This document shows positions 44,579 through 53,380 of a stretch of DNA of 64,000 nt, in pieces. How positions within the stretch are numbered: position 1 is the first letter of the stretch; every line of letters starts with the position of its first letter. The DNA lies in the NCBI RefSeq assembly GCF_001909055.1, contig NZ_LVWI01000002.1, positions 124,001 through 188,000 of the forward strand, in the 5' to 3' direction. The notes under the pieces are model-generated. The model was not told the origin of the DNA and made no database searches. It was given only the letters and a program-made list of their open reading frames with translations. The stretch is from Paenibacillus helianthi (GTDB lineage: Bacteria > Bacillota > Bacilli > Paenibacillales > Paenibacillaceae). The position numbers and the translations under genes were made by a program.

Positions 44579-46035
44579 TGGAGTACAACCTTCTTTCTTG
44601 CCCTCATTTTCCGGTACATTCTCCAGATCTGCCATATAATCACCAGGGCGATGACAACGGTCATTATGGTGGAGAAATGTTCGCGTAGCACTTCTTTACG
44701 GTAGAGCAGGAACGCTTTGGAATAGTTAGTCCGGTCCATACTTCGCTTGAAATACTGAACCGCCTCCTTGTATTCGCCTTTCCGGAGATGAGCCTTGCCT
44801 ATGCCGGCATAGGCATACTCCATATTCGCGTTCATGTTCACAACCTTGCTGAAAAGCTGGTAGGCCTGTTCTTCATCGCCTCTGTAATAACTTCTAACGG
44901 CGTCGTTCAGCGTCCTCCCGTAATCGGTGGTCTGAAATACCGTGATTTCCCCAAGCGTCTGGTCCAGCACAAGGATGTCATCGCCGTTATGCTCTATGGC
45001 AGCAGGGGTATTGAATTCACCCAGACGGTTGCCGAGTCCGCCCAAAATAAACATCAGGTATCCATCGCCATTGTAGGTAAAGACCCGGCCCCGTTTAGCG
45101 TCAAGCACCGAATACATCTCGCTGTCGCCCACATCAATATCCACAAGACGGGGAGCGCCGCCCGAGAGCGTCGAATACATGATATCGCCGCTGGGCTTAT
45201 AGTAGCCCTCTCTTCTCAGGATATCCGCACCCTGCGCGTTCAGCTTCTTGATCGGGTCACCGTATTCGTCACCATTAGTTGCATACAGGAAGCCTTCATC
45301 ATTCATATCCAGATTGGTAAATTCGGTTGGTGTGTACATGACCATTTGCTCGCGCTGTGCCTGGGTCGATATGGATTTCCAGAAGTAATCCACGGGATCC
45401 ACATGCACCCGGTTCGCGCCCATGAACGATTTAAAAGCGCCGTCCGCACCGAACTCCATAAATCCGTCGAAAACACCAGCAGACATGACATAGATTCGGT
45501 TAGCCTTATCCACGGCTACGCGGACAGGCTGAAAATCAAAGTTCGCCTGCAGCAATTCGGATTTCGGCGATTCGATGACACCTACCGCATTGAACCGGCT
45601 GTCAAAATGAACGATACGTTTATTCCCCGTATCTGCGACATAAATCTCCTTCTGGTCTGTCACAAAAATCCCCTGCGGATTGTTAAAATGATCCGCCTTC
45701 CCTTTGAGCAGAAATGAGTCCAGGGTTCTGACGGATTTGTAGTTCTGATCCAGTACAACAAACCGGTTATTGCCTGTATCCAGCAAATAAATCTGCTTGT
45801 CGGACGTAACCTGAATATCCTGCGGATTCTTGAAATCGCCTGCACCGGAGCTTATGCCCGTTATTAGCGTGGTTGCCTCATAGGCGGACGGAGCCGCCAC
45901 ATTATCCCCCCAGTATGAATAATTGTAGGAAGGGGCCGCGCTCTCCGCCTGGACAAGTTCTCCTCCAAGCCCCAGGCTGACCAGGCAGCACAAGGCCAGC
46001 AGACCGGCTTTTCGTTTCTTCATGCTTGCGACCAT
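44575..46035 (-). CDS. NHL-repeat/TPR protein with signal peptide and C-terminal membrane anchor
   Basis: A 486-aa protein. Residues 1-30 are a signal peptide. Residues ~60-370 contain NHL beta-propeller repeats (FKNPQDIQVTSDKQIYLLDT, FNNPQGIFVTDQKEIYVADT and a later FNTPAAIEHNGDDILVLDQ). Residues ~385-440 are a TPR-like pair (AYAGIGKAHLRKGEYKEAVQ). A TM helix, STIMTVVIALVIIWQIW, and a basic tail end the protein. It is an outside propeller held to the membrane, possibly organising the binding protein or channel. It lies 19 bp after a permease gene and overlaps the Yip1 gene. Confidence 0.75.
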   Translation of the reverse strand: MVASMKKRKAGLLALCCLVSLGLGGELVQAESAAPSYNYSYWGDNVAAPSAYEATTLITGISSGAGDFKNPQDIQVTSDKQIYLLDTGNNRFVVLDQNYKSVRTLDSFLLKGKADHFNNPQGIFVTDQKEIYVADTGNKRIVHFDSRFNAVGVIESPKSELLQANFDFQPVRVAVDKANRIYVMSAGVFDGFMEFGADGAFKSFMGANRVHVDPVDYFWKSISTQAQREQMVMYTPTEFTNLDMNDEGFLYATNGDEYGDPIKKLNAQGADILRREGYYKPSGDIMYSTLSGGAPRLVDIDVGDSEMYSVLDAKRGRVFTYNGDGYLMFILGGLGNRLGEFNTPAAIEHNGDDILVLDQTLGEITVFQTTDYGRTLNDAVRSYYRGDEEQAYQLFSKVVNMNANMEYAYAGIGKAHLRKGEYKEAVQYFKRSMDRTNYSKAFLLYRKEVLREHFSTIMTVVIALVIIWQIWRMYRKMRARKKVVLH

Positions 46036-46054
46036 TGGTTACCGTTCCTCCTTT

Positions 46055-46936
46055 CTACTCCTTCATACCGGAAGTGGCCATCGTCTGGATAACACTGCTC
46101 TGTGAAATAATGAACAATAGAATCGGCACTGTCATCAGCAGCAGAGCCACCGCCGCCCCTACCCCGGCACGCGCAATTCCTCCCTGAATAATCTGGCTTA
46201 ACGCATAATGAAGGGTCTTCAGGTTCTCACTGTAGATGAAATTGCCTCCATCCGTGCCCCACAGCGCCGGAAATTGCAAGATCATAAGCGTCAGCCATGC
46301 CGGTTTGACATTAGGCATCACGATTTGCCAGAACACCCGGTATTCATTCGCCCCGTCAATTTTGGCAGCTTCAATCAGTGCGTCCGGAATCTGCTCCATA
46401 AACTGCTTCATCAGAAACAATCCCAGGGAGAACGCCAGTGAAGGTACGATGATCGCCGCTTGTGTATTGATCCACCCCAGCTGGGACATCACCAGATAGT
46501 TGGGAATGGCCGTAACATGCGGCGAGAACATCAGTGACAGCACCACAATCTTGAATAGCATACCGGAGCCTGGAAATCTGAACTTGGCTAGGGGATAGGC
46601 CGCGGCTGATGCCAGCAGGATATGCCCTGCGGTCCCCACCAGCGTAATCAGCAGTGTATTCGCCACATATCTGGAGAAAGGCACCCAAGAATTCCCCATA
46701 ATTAATACAAGATCCGTGAAATTCTCCATCGTCGGGTTTCTCACCAGGAAACGCGGCGGGAAGATAAACAGCTCGTCAAGCGGTTTGAATGCATTGTTTA
46801 CGGCATAGACCAAAGGAAGGACCATGAACGAGCCGAACATCAGCAGCAGCCCAAATAGCATAAAGCTGACAATAAAAGATCGGTTCAGCCTTTTTTGAGG
46901 GCGAAAAGCCCCTATAACTCTTGCATACAGGGTCAT
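46055..46936 (-). CDS. Sugar ABC transporter permease (MalG/CUT1 type), first set
   Basis: A 293-aa protein with about six helices and the EAA loop IEAAKIDGANEYRVFWQIVMP. It overlaps its partner permease by 4 bp (46933-46936). The N-terminal cytoplasmic segment (RVIGAFRPQKRLNRS) is short. It is the second permease of set one, after two binding proteins. Confidence 0.88.
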   Translation of the reverse strand: MTLYARVIGAFRPQKRLNRSFIVSFMLFGLLLMFGSFMVLPLVYAVNNAFKPLDELFIFPPRFLVRNPTMENFTDLVLIMGNSWVPFSRYVANTLLITLVGTAGHILLASAAAYPLAKFRFPGSGMLFKIVVLSLMFSPHVTAIPNYLVMSQLGWINTQAAIIVPSLAFSLGLFLMKQFMEQIPDALIEAAKIDGANEYRVFWQIVMPNVKPAWLTLMILQFPALWGTDGGNFIYSENLKTLHYALSQIIQGGIARAGVGAAVALLLMTVPILLFIISQSSVIQTMATSGMKE

Positions 46937-47895
46937 TCACCCACCTTTCTCAGCAGTTTCTGGGTCAGCATATTGGTTCCAAGCATGATGCCGAAGAGTA
47001 TGGTCGCAATTGCGGAGGCATAACCCATCTCAAAACGGAGCGTCCCGTAATCCATCAGATGGGTTACGACCGTATGCGCCGCGTAGTTGACGCTCGGGAA
47101 CCCCGCAAGTGCTATAGATACATCAGCCACCGCGAAGGAGGCGGTGATCTGCATGACGGCACCGAACATCAGTTGCGGCCGCATGGATGGCAGCGTGACG
47201 AACCATAACTCCTGCCAGCGGTTCTTGATCCCGTCCATTGCTGCTGCCTCGAACAGTGATGGGTCAACGGTCTGCAGCCCGGCGATAAAGGCCAGAAAGC
47301 TTGTGCCCAGGCTGAGCCAGAGCTGAACGATAATCACAATAGCAAGAACATATTTCTCATTCTGCAGCCATTGAACCGGTTCAAGCAGCACGCCGATTTT
47401 CATCAGGAAACCGTTGAGATAGCCGTAGCTGTCGCCCGAGAAGACGATCAGCCAGATAAAGAACACATTGCCCGAAATGGAAGGCGCATAGAATACCAGG
47501 GTCATAAGCGCTCTGACAAAGGGCGACAATTCATTGATCAGCCAAGCGAACAGGAAGCAGGCGATATAGCTTAACGGGCCTGTGATGACGGCGAACAGAA
47601 AGGTGTTTTTGAGCGCAATCATAAAAACATCGTCGCCCAGAAACAGCCTTGAATAATTCTCCCAGCCTACGAAGCGGGGCGTCTCCAGCATATTGAAGTA
47701 GAAGAAGCTTAACCCCAAGGAGACGACCACCGGAATGACTGTGAACAAGAAGAAGATAATCATATAGGGGCTCATCATGAGATAATAATGCTTGCTCTTC
47801 TTCATTTCTTTCCATAATAGCGCCAAGCGGGACTTCTTGACGGGACTGGCCAGCCCATGTAAGGCTGGTTCAGTGGCATTTTGTATGTGTACCAT
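46933..47895 (-). CDS. Sugar ABC transporter permease (MalF/CUT1 type), first set
   Basis: A 320-aa permease with about six helices and an EAA loop EAAAMDGIKNRWQELWFVTLP. It follows the 964-aa binding protein by 18 bp and precedes its MalG partner with a 4-bp overlap. The cytoplasmic N-terminus is ~35 residues. Confidence 0.88.
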   Translation of the reverse strand: MVHIQNATEPALHGLASPVKKSRLALLWKEMKKSKHYYLMMSPYMIIFFLFTVIPVVVSLGLSFFYFNMLETPRFVGWENYSRLFLGDDVFMIALKNTFLFAVITGPLSYIACFLFAWLINELSPFVRALMTLVFYAPSISGNVFFIWLIVFSGDSYGYLNGFLMKIGVLLEPVQWLQNEKYVLAIVIIVQLWLSLGTSFLAFIAGLQTVDPSLFEAAAMDGIKNRWQELWFVTLPSMRPQLMFGAVMQITASFAVADVSIALAGFPSVNYAAHTVVTHLMDYGTLRFEMGYASAIATILFGIMLGTNMLTQKLLRKVGE

Positions 47896-47913
47896 CGGCT
47901 TACAGCCTCCAAA

Positions 47914-50808
47914 CTAATACGGGAGTTTAAATTCCTTCCGCTTGATCTGAATTTCATCGTTAATATAGATCAGATAATCCGATAAAGCTTCGCGCGGATT
48001 CACGTTCCCGTTCACAACCTTGCGGAACGCATTGTCCAGATGTCTGCCTGTGAAGTAGCCGCCGGGAACCTGCGGGTTGCCTTTCACCCATTGCCACTGG
48101 CTCTCCAGATTGATATAATCCTTCACCGGCCATGGTAATTCCTCAAGCGCCTCGATATTGGCAGTCGGGTAGCGGGCTGCCGCGCCCATCAGACCTTCCA
48201 TTTCACGTCCGTACTGGACCTGGGTTGCCTTGTCTGTCCACCATTTCATGAACTCCCAGGAGGAATTCTTGTCCTTGGCGTTCTCCAGCAGCATGACTCC
48301 GGTCGTATGGCTGGCCACGCTGTGGTCAACCGTACCGTCCGCCTGAGGCGTACCTGGAACGAGGGTGAATTCCCATAGATTGCGGATTTCGGGAGCCATA
48401 ACGGTAAGGCTGTTATAGATCGTGTAATCGGCAATCCCAATCGGCATTTCCCCTGTACGGAAGCGGTTCGGAAAGTCCGCCTTGACCGGGAACTTGTAAT
48501 TGGTATAGAACTGGGTCCATTTGTTGAATTCTGCCATGGAGATCTCTGAGTCCAAGGCGCTTTGCTTCTGGTCGTCCGTATACAAATGTCCCCCATTCTG
48601 ATAGAGCAGCATGGTGAAGGCCGCATTCGGCACCAGCGTGGCATTGTTCAGCGTATCTTCGAGCGGAAGATAGAACTCCAGATTATGCCTTTGCAGAACG
48701 GACACCACATTGTATACATCCTGCCAGGTTTTGGGCGGCTCCAGACCAAGCTCCTGCAGAATATCCTTCCGGTAGAACAGCATAGGGAATATCTGCTGCT
48801 CGGGAAGCCCGTAGACGTTTCCGTTGTACTTGTATGGCGTCAGAGCGCTGTCACGGAATCTGGAAGCGACCTCTTTGAAATCAGCAAACCCGGATAAATC
48901 CGCCGCTGCTTTTCTCATTGCATAGTTGACGGGAAGATCCTCTCCAATCTGCATGGCTACGTCCGGCCCTTCACCCGCCAGCGTCGCAGGCAGCAGAATA
49001 TTGGGCGGCACCAGTCTTAGAGAAACAGAGATGTTCGTATCCGGTGTGAAGGTATCGTCAATCATGCTCTTCATCACTTGGGCCTGATCCCGGCCGGTTG
49101 AAATCCAGACCGTGATCGACTTCTGCTTCTTCGCCACGTTCCCGATGCTGTCATAATCCGCGGTATACGAAGCAGTAAACGCACCCAGTTCATGCTTCAG
49201 CTTTTGGAAGAAGGTGGCCTGTGCACGGGGAAGCTTCTTGCCTGGAGCCGAGACGATTAAGGAATCCAGGGTCAGCGGCTGCTCCAGCACGGTAAGTATC
49301 CATGTTCCGAGTCCGCCTACATTGGTTTTGAACGAAGTCAGCCGCTTGGCAACCGTGCCCGGATTCTTCACCATATCCTCCAGTTGGGTCACCATAGAGT
49401 ATAGAATCGACACCTTGTCGCTGCGTTCCCCGGTGGCCTGCTCCAGATAATTGCCGACACTTCGAATGATATCCGCCTGTTCCCGGAACACTTTGGTCAT
49501 ATCCGGAATCCGTTTCTCCAACTGATAGTCGCGGAACTTGTCAGGATTGTTGGAGGTAATTGCCAGAATGTTGCGGTACATTTCATTCAGGGTCAGTACA
49601 CTGGACTGGATCGTACGGACCAGAGGCGCGATATCGCCTAGTGTGACCGTCAGCCTTAGCGTGTGCGTCCCTTTCGTGAGATGAAACAGATAAGGCTCCT
49701 CCCCGCCGAGCACGTTCATTTTCCAGCTGGGGCTGTAATTGAAGCGGATCTGCTTCATTTCCTTGAACGGATATTCACCATCAATCGTCAGACTGCGGTT
49801 GGCGTAGACGCCCCGAAGCTGATCCTGCTTCTCCTTGAGTGCAATCTGGTACAGCCCGTCTTCAGGCGCATTGACCTGCCATTCTATCCATTGACCGGGC
49901 AGCTTCCAGTTCACACCCCCGATCGTATTAATCCTTATACTGGAGACATGGTAAGGAACAACTGTCGGACTGGAATGGTCTGACAACGGGTATAAGGTCG
50001 GTGAGGATTTGGCAGACGCTGCTTCCGCCTGAACCTCCATATAGGGTTCAGTTACAGGCTGCAACCCCTTGACCTCATAATCCTGTTTGACTTCTGAATA
50101 GGATTTGACCTTCTGATCCTGAAACAGCTCAATATAATCAATTGCCATAGGCTCACGGAGTGCGGTAAGCGACAGATTCTGGTTCCCCTTCTCCAAATAG
50201 AAGGAATACGGCTCCTCATAGAAACCTTCGCTGTCTGCGAACACAGAGGATTGCCATACCGGCTTCTCCACCTGTCTGGGGCGGAGGTCGTTGCCGCGGT
50301 CATCCCTTTTGACTTCGGCCTCCCGGTTGCCCCAGACCCGGTCGAACAATAAAGAGTCTGCGCCCTTGAACGGCGTCTTCTGATTAATGGCGAAGGAGCG
50401 TTCAATCGATGAGCTTTTTCCTTCTATCGGGTAATAATGAATGCGTATGTTGTACAAGCCGGTTTCGGTAATCGGCACATCCCAGCTGATCGTTCCCGAT
50501 TCGGGAGTAATGACTGCGGCACCGCTCAGCCCCTCAAACTGCTCTTTGACTTCAAATGGCTCACCCTGGGTCAGGGAGAAAGCTTCTCCCTCGATCCGGA
50601 TATCCTGATCCGGCCTTTCAGCATTCTTATATTGCTTCAGGTAAGCCTCATAGCCGCCTTCAGCCAGATCATTCGAGACCGCAGCAAACTTGCCTTCCTG
50701 TGGCGAATCGGAATGAACGGGAGGCTGCGAGGAATTAAACATCCAGAACGCCCCGGCCAGCAGTGCAACAACTAATATAATCGCTGTGCTCCTATTTCGA
50801 ATATTCAA
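47914..50808 (-). CDS. 964-aa substrate-binding protein fused to large N-terminal sandwich domains
   Basis: A TTG start with RBS GGGGAGGAG. TM/signal segment 9-27 has no lipobox Cys, so it is anchored by a helix or cleaved. Residues ~60-240 and ~255-400 are carbohydrate-binding-like beta sandwiches (DIRIEGEAFSLTQGEPFEV, WDVPITETGLYNIRIHYYP; then WKLPGQWIEWQVNAPEDGLY). Residues ~410-540 are helical, and ~545-964 form a standard binding-protein fold (KKQKSITVWISTGRDQAQ, GEGPDVAMQIGEDLPVNYAM, YRKDILQELGLEPPKTWQDV). Usual binding proteins have ~430-570 residues. The additions look built to grip polysaccharide. It is the second binding protein in the run and lies directly before the first permease set. 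Confidence 0.78.
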   Translation of the reverse strand: MNIRNRSTAIILVVALLAGAFWMFNSSQPPVHSDSPQEGKFAAVSNDLAEGGYEAYLKQYKNAERPDQDIRIEGEAFSLTQGEPFEVKEQFEGLSGAAVITPESGTISWDVPITETGLYNIRIHYYPIEGKSSSIERSFAINQKTPFKGADSLLFDRVWGNREAEVKRDDRGNDLRPRQVEKPVWQSSVFADSEGFYEEPYSFYLEKGNQNLSLTALREPMAIDYIELFQDQKVKSYSEVKQDYEVKGLQPVTEPYMEVQAEAASAKSSPTLYPLSDHSSPTVVPYHVSSIRINTIGGVNWKLPGQWIEWQVNAPEDGLYQIALKEKQDQLRGVYANRSLTIDGEYPFKEMKQIRFNYSPSWKMNVLGGEEPYLFHLTKGTHTLRLTVTLGDIAPLVRTIQSSVLTLNEMYRNILAITSNNPDKFRDYQLEKRIPDMTKVFREQADIIRSVGNYLEQATGERSDKVSILYSMVTQLEDMVKNPGTVAKRLTSFKTNVGGLGTWILTVLEQPLTLDSLIVSAPGKKLPRAQATFFQKLKHELGAFTASYTADYDSIGNVAKKQKSITVWISTGRDQAQVMKSMIDDTFTPDTNISVSLRLVPPNILLPATLAGEGPDVAMQIGEDLPVNYAMRKAAADLSGFADFKEVASRFRDSALTPYKYNGNVYGLPEQQIFPMLFYRKDILQELGLEPPKTWQDVYNVVSVLQRHNLEFYLPLEDTLNNATLVPNAAFTMLLYQNGGHLYTDDQKQSALDSEISMAEFNKWTQFYTNYKFPVKADFPNRFRTGEMPIGIADYTIYNSLTVMAPEIRNLWEFTLVPGTPQADGTVDHSVASHTTGVMLLENAKDKNSSWEFMKWWTDKATQVQYGREMEGLMGAAARYPTANIEALEELPWPVKDYINLESQWQWVKGNPQVPGGYFTGRHLDNAFRKVVNGNVNPREALSDYLIYINDEIQIKRKEFKLPY

Positions 50809-50845
50809 CGTTCTCCTCCCCTTAAGCGATGGATCATCATTGGGA

Positions 50846-50892
50846 TTAACAGTCCGCCAGGCTGGTGTTTGCAGCCAACCGGGGACTGTTAA
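50846..50892 (-). promoter_or_regulatory. Intercistronic hairpin between the two binding-protein genes
   Basis: TTAACAGTCC (50846-50855) pairs with GGACTGTTAA (50883-50892), with an inner partial stem CCAGCC/GGTTGGC-like. There is no T-run, so it is less a terminator than an RNA-processing or stabilising element, which would raise the level of the first binding protein over the rest of the operon. Such hairpins are known in maltose-type operons. Confidence 0.55.
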
Positions 50893-50909
50893 TTTATAAG
50901 GCTATCTGT

Positions 50910-52301
50910 TTATTTTTTGTAGACAGCATCCACAGAAGCCTGAACCTTCGCTTTGTATTTCTGGATGACAGTGGACGCTGACGTTCCTTTATTAAGCTCG
51001 CCCAGCAAGTCGTAGTAAGGCATCGTCGAGAATGTGTTATGGTTCGTAAGCCTCATGCCGCTCTCTACCAGCTTCGCATTGTTGATATCTTCCTCATTGT
51101 CATAGGTGCTTTCCAGTGATGCCTGTTTCGGATATTCGTAGATCGATTCGATGTCGTTGATCTTCTCCCAGATATAGAGCAGCCATTCCGGGTGCTCCGA
51201 TTTCTTAGGAATGGTCAGGAACTGGACACTGGATTCCACGCTGTGATAGGTGGAAGCGCTTGGCCCTTTGGGAAAAGGAACAAAGCCGATATCATAATCC
51301 TTCATATCCGTTTTGAACCCGCTGGCTTCATAGTCCGCTCCGGCATACATCAGTGTGTTGCCCTGCCGGAAGAATTGAGCCGGTTCTTTCCAGTCACCGC
51401 CCTCTGTCGGTCTTGCCACCTTCTCCGCTCCCAGCTTGGAGATGAACTTGAAGACCTCAAGGGTTTTGGGATCATCCAGATTTTGCTTGTCATCCACGGT
51501 AAGATCGGTTTCATTCGAGGCAAGCGCCATATCCAGGAAACCGGAGGAGGCCAATCCCCAAACATCAAGTTTTCCGTTGTTATCGGTATCTTTATTGGCC
51601 TCTTTCGCTACTTGAGAGAAGGTATCCCAGTTCCAGTTATCTTCATCTACATATTCCTGGAGTGGCTTCATTCCCAGCTTCTTCATCAGGGTCCGGTTAT
51701 AAAAAATACCGCTAATCAGATTGCCAGTGTTCTCTGAAAAGCCATACCCCTTGCCGTTGTATTGGGAGAAATCACTGGTCATCTCCTGGTTGAAAGCATT
51801 CTCATTCTTGGTATACTCGTCAACCGGCCAGAACAAGTCCTGCTTGGTCAATGCCGGGATCATGTAGGCCTTGCCCATTCTGACAATATCTCCAAGAGGC
51901 TCGCCGGCTACCAGTGAAGCTACAACCTTCTTCTGGTATTCACCGAAGTCGAGCGCAACGTACTTCACCTTGAAATTATGCTTCTTTTCCAGCTCCTTCA
52001 GGTTTTTCTGGCGCTGGATATTATCCGGGTTGTCCTCTGGAATCGTCATATCCCACCAGGAGACAATCTTGATCGTTTTGCCCCCCATATCAAAATCCAT
52101 TTCCGGTGTGGCGTTTGTCGGTTCTGCGCTAGCCGATGCTTCCGGGCTGACCTCTGTCCCCGGCGTATTCGCCGCAGTTGTAGGTTTGGCTGACGCCTCG
52201 CCGCCGGCATTGGTGCTCTTACCGGAGCCCCCGCTGCATGCAGTCATCGCAGCAACCAACATCAAACTAGTGAATACTGACATTACTTTCTTTGCTCGCA
52301 T
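50910..52301 (-). CDS. Sugar ABC transporter substrate-binding lipoprotein
   Basis: ATG 52301 with RBS GGGGGG gives 463 aa. Lipobox AAMTAC (Cys22) follows a signal peptide; residues ~25-70 are a Gly/Thr/Ala linker. The binding domain has KTIKIVSWWDMTIPEDNPDN, FGEYQKKVVASLVAGEPLGDIVRMG and a C-terminal AAA-like ASTVIQKYKAKVQASVDA. It opens the ten-gene operon; a cre-like site is about 39 bases upstream. It and the 964-aa protein may deliver different ligands to one or both permease sets. Confidence 0.88.
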   Translation of the reverse strand: MRAKKVMSVFTSLMLVAAMTACSGGSGKSTNAGGEASAKPTTAANTPGTEVSPEASASAEPTNATPEMDFDMGGKTIKIVSWWDMTIPEDNPDNIQRQKNLKELEKKHNFKVKYVALDFGEYQKKVVASLVAGEPLGDIVRMGKAYMIPALTKQDLFWPVDEYTKNENAFNQEMTSDFSQYNGKGYGFSENTGNLISGIFYNRTLMKKLGMKPLQEYVDEDNWNWDTFSQVAKEANKDTDNNGKLDVWGLASSGFLDMALASNETDLTVDDKQNLDDPKTLEVFKFISKLGAEKVARPTEGGDWKEPAQFFRQGNTLMYAGADYEASGFKTDMKDYDIGFVPFPKGPSASTYHSVESSVQFLTIPKKSEHPEWLLYIWEKINDIESIYEYPKQASLESTYDNEEDINNAKLVESGMRLTNHNTFSTMPYYDLLGELNKGTSASTVIQKYKAKVQASVDAVYKK

Positions 52302-52339
52302 TATGTGCCCCCCCAAGTATGAATGACTTACCTCGAAAG

Positions 52340-52353
52340 TTTAGCGCTTACAT
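52340..52353. promoter_or_regulatory. cre-like site upstream of the binding-protein operon
   Basis: The minus-strand TGTAAGCGCTAAA (52352-52340) shares its 12-base core with the strict cre at 53619-53632 but departs from the consensus at its last two positions. It lies 39 bases before the 52301 start, in the 5' leader or promoter. Confidence 0.5.
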
Positions 52354-52612
52354 TTCCATGCAACAACCTGCCTAACTTCAGCAGTTCACCCGACAGATTA
52401 TAGGTCCGGTCACAAGCCCTGTACACTTGTTCAAGGACTTCATTTATCTGGTAAACAAATGGTACCTGCCTCAAGAAATGCACATTGTAGCCTTTTCGTC
52501 TGTTGCACATAATGGATGATAAGCACTATTTTATGAGCCTGGTCATCATTCCTGGAAGCCAGTCACTTGATTGTTAATCCATTCAATTCCTCTGGAAAGC
52601 GGGGTCTTCATA

Positions 52613-53380
52613 TTGTATAGAATCTTATGTATCGAGCGAAACAGCCAATTGAGAGAGATCGCTTCGTATATGGCGGGTGGCTTGATTACGGATTTCAGCA
52701 TACACCTGCATGCCGATTATTCGTCCGCTATCCTTCCGTTAATCCGGAGAGAAGACATTTCGCTCATACTTCTTAATATTAGGAACGACCATTTGACGGG
52801 AATGGGACTCTGTGAGCAAATTCGCAGGGAAAGTCCGGTTCCAATCATTCTTTTGGGAGGCAGCAGTGATTTTGATCTGGCGCGCAAAGCGCTGATGTTT
52901 GATGTAAGCGATTACTTGACCGACCCCGTTAACCCTGAAGAGCTGGCTAGAAGCCTGGAAGCGGTCAAACGGAAACTTGGACCCCTGAGCAGATCCAACA
53001 CTCCGTCTCAAGCCGTTGGAGAGGCAGCCGGGGAAAGAGACTCCGCCGCCTCCTGTTCGATCATTAATACGATAAAACAATACGTGGATGAGCAGCTGCA
53101 CCAGAATATTACCCTGAAACGGATATCCGATTCCCTGAATTTCAACTGCGCTTATCTCGGACAAAAATTCAAGCAGCACGAGAACATGTCTTTCAACGAA
53201 TACCTGCTGAGGCAGCGCATGGAGAAGGCGAAGCTGCTGCTGGAAACCACCGAAATGAAAATCTACGAGATTGCGGACGCTGTCGGGTATACGGAAATGG
53301 ACTGGTTCTACAAAAAGTTCCGAGAATATACGGGGACGAGTGCAAACGAATACCGAAAGCAATGCTTCATCACGGCCTGA
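52613..53380 (+). CDS. AraC-type response regulator with degenerate receiver
   Basis: The start is uncertain: TTG 52613 (MYRILCIERN; GCGGGG 8 bases upstream) or TTG 52571. About 255 aa. The N-terminal ~110 residues have receiver topology (SLILLNIRNDHLTGMGLC, VPIILLGGSSDFDLARKAL), but the usual acidic DD is replaced by ER, the phospho-acceptor Asp by Asn (LNIRND), and the Lys in the KP pair by Asp (LTDPVNP). The C-terminal ~100 residues are an intact AraC HTH pair (LKRISDSLNFNCAYLGQKFKQ, IADAVGYTEMDWFYKKF). It is divergent from the binding-protein operon and upstream of the LplB/C/A genes, so it may regulate both, without phosphorylation. Confidence 0.78.
   Translation: MYRILCIERNSQLREIASYMAGGLITDFSIHLHADYSSAILPLIRREDISLILLNIRNDHLTGMGLCEQIRRESPVPIILLGGSSDFDLARKALMFDVSDYLTDPVNPEELARSLEAVKRKLGPLSRSNTPSQAVGEAAGERDSAASCSIINTIKQYVDEQLHQNITLKRISDSLNFNCAYLGQKFKQHENMSFNEYLLRQRMEKAKLLLETTEMKIYEIADAVGYTEMDWFYKKFREYTGTSANEYRKQCFITA

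Noticed and set aside
52328-52510. A 60-codon minus-strand frame upstream of the binding-protein operon
   Set aside because: No RBS, no family match, and it overlaps the region expected to hold the promoter and a cre-like site.
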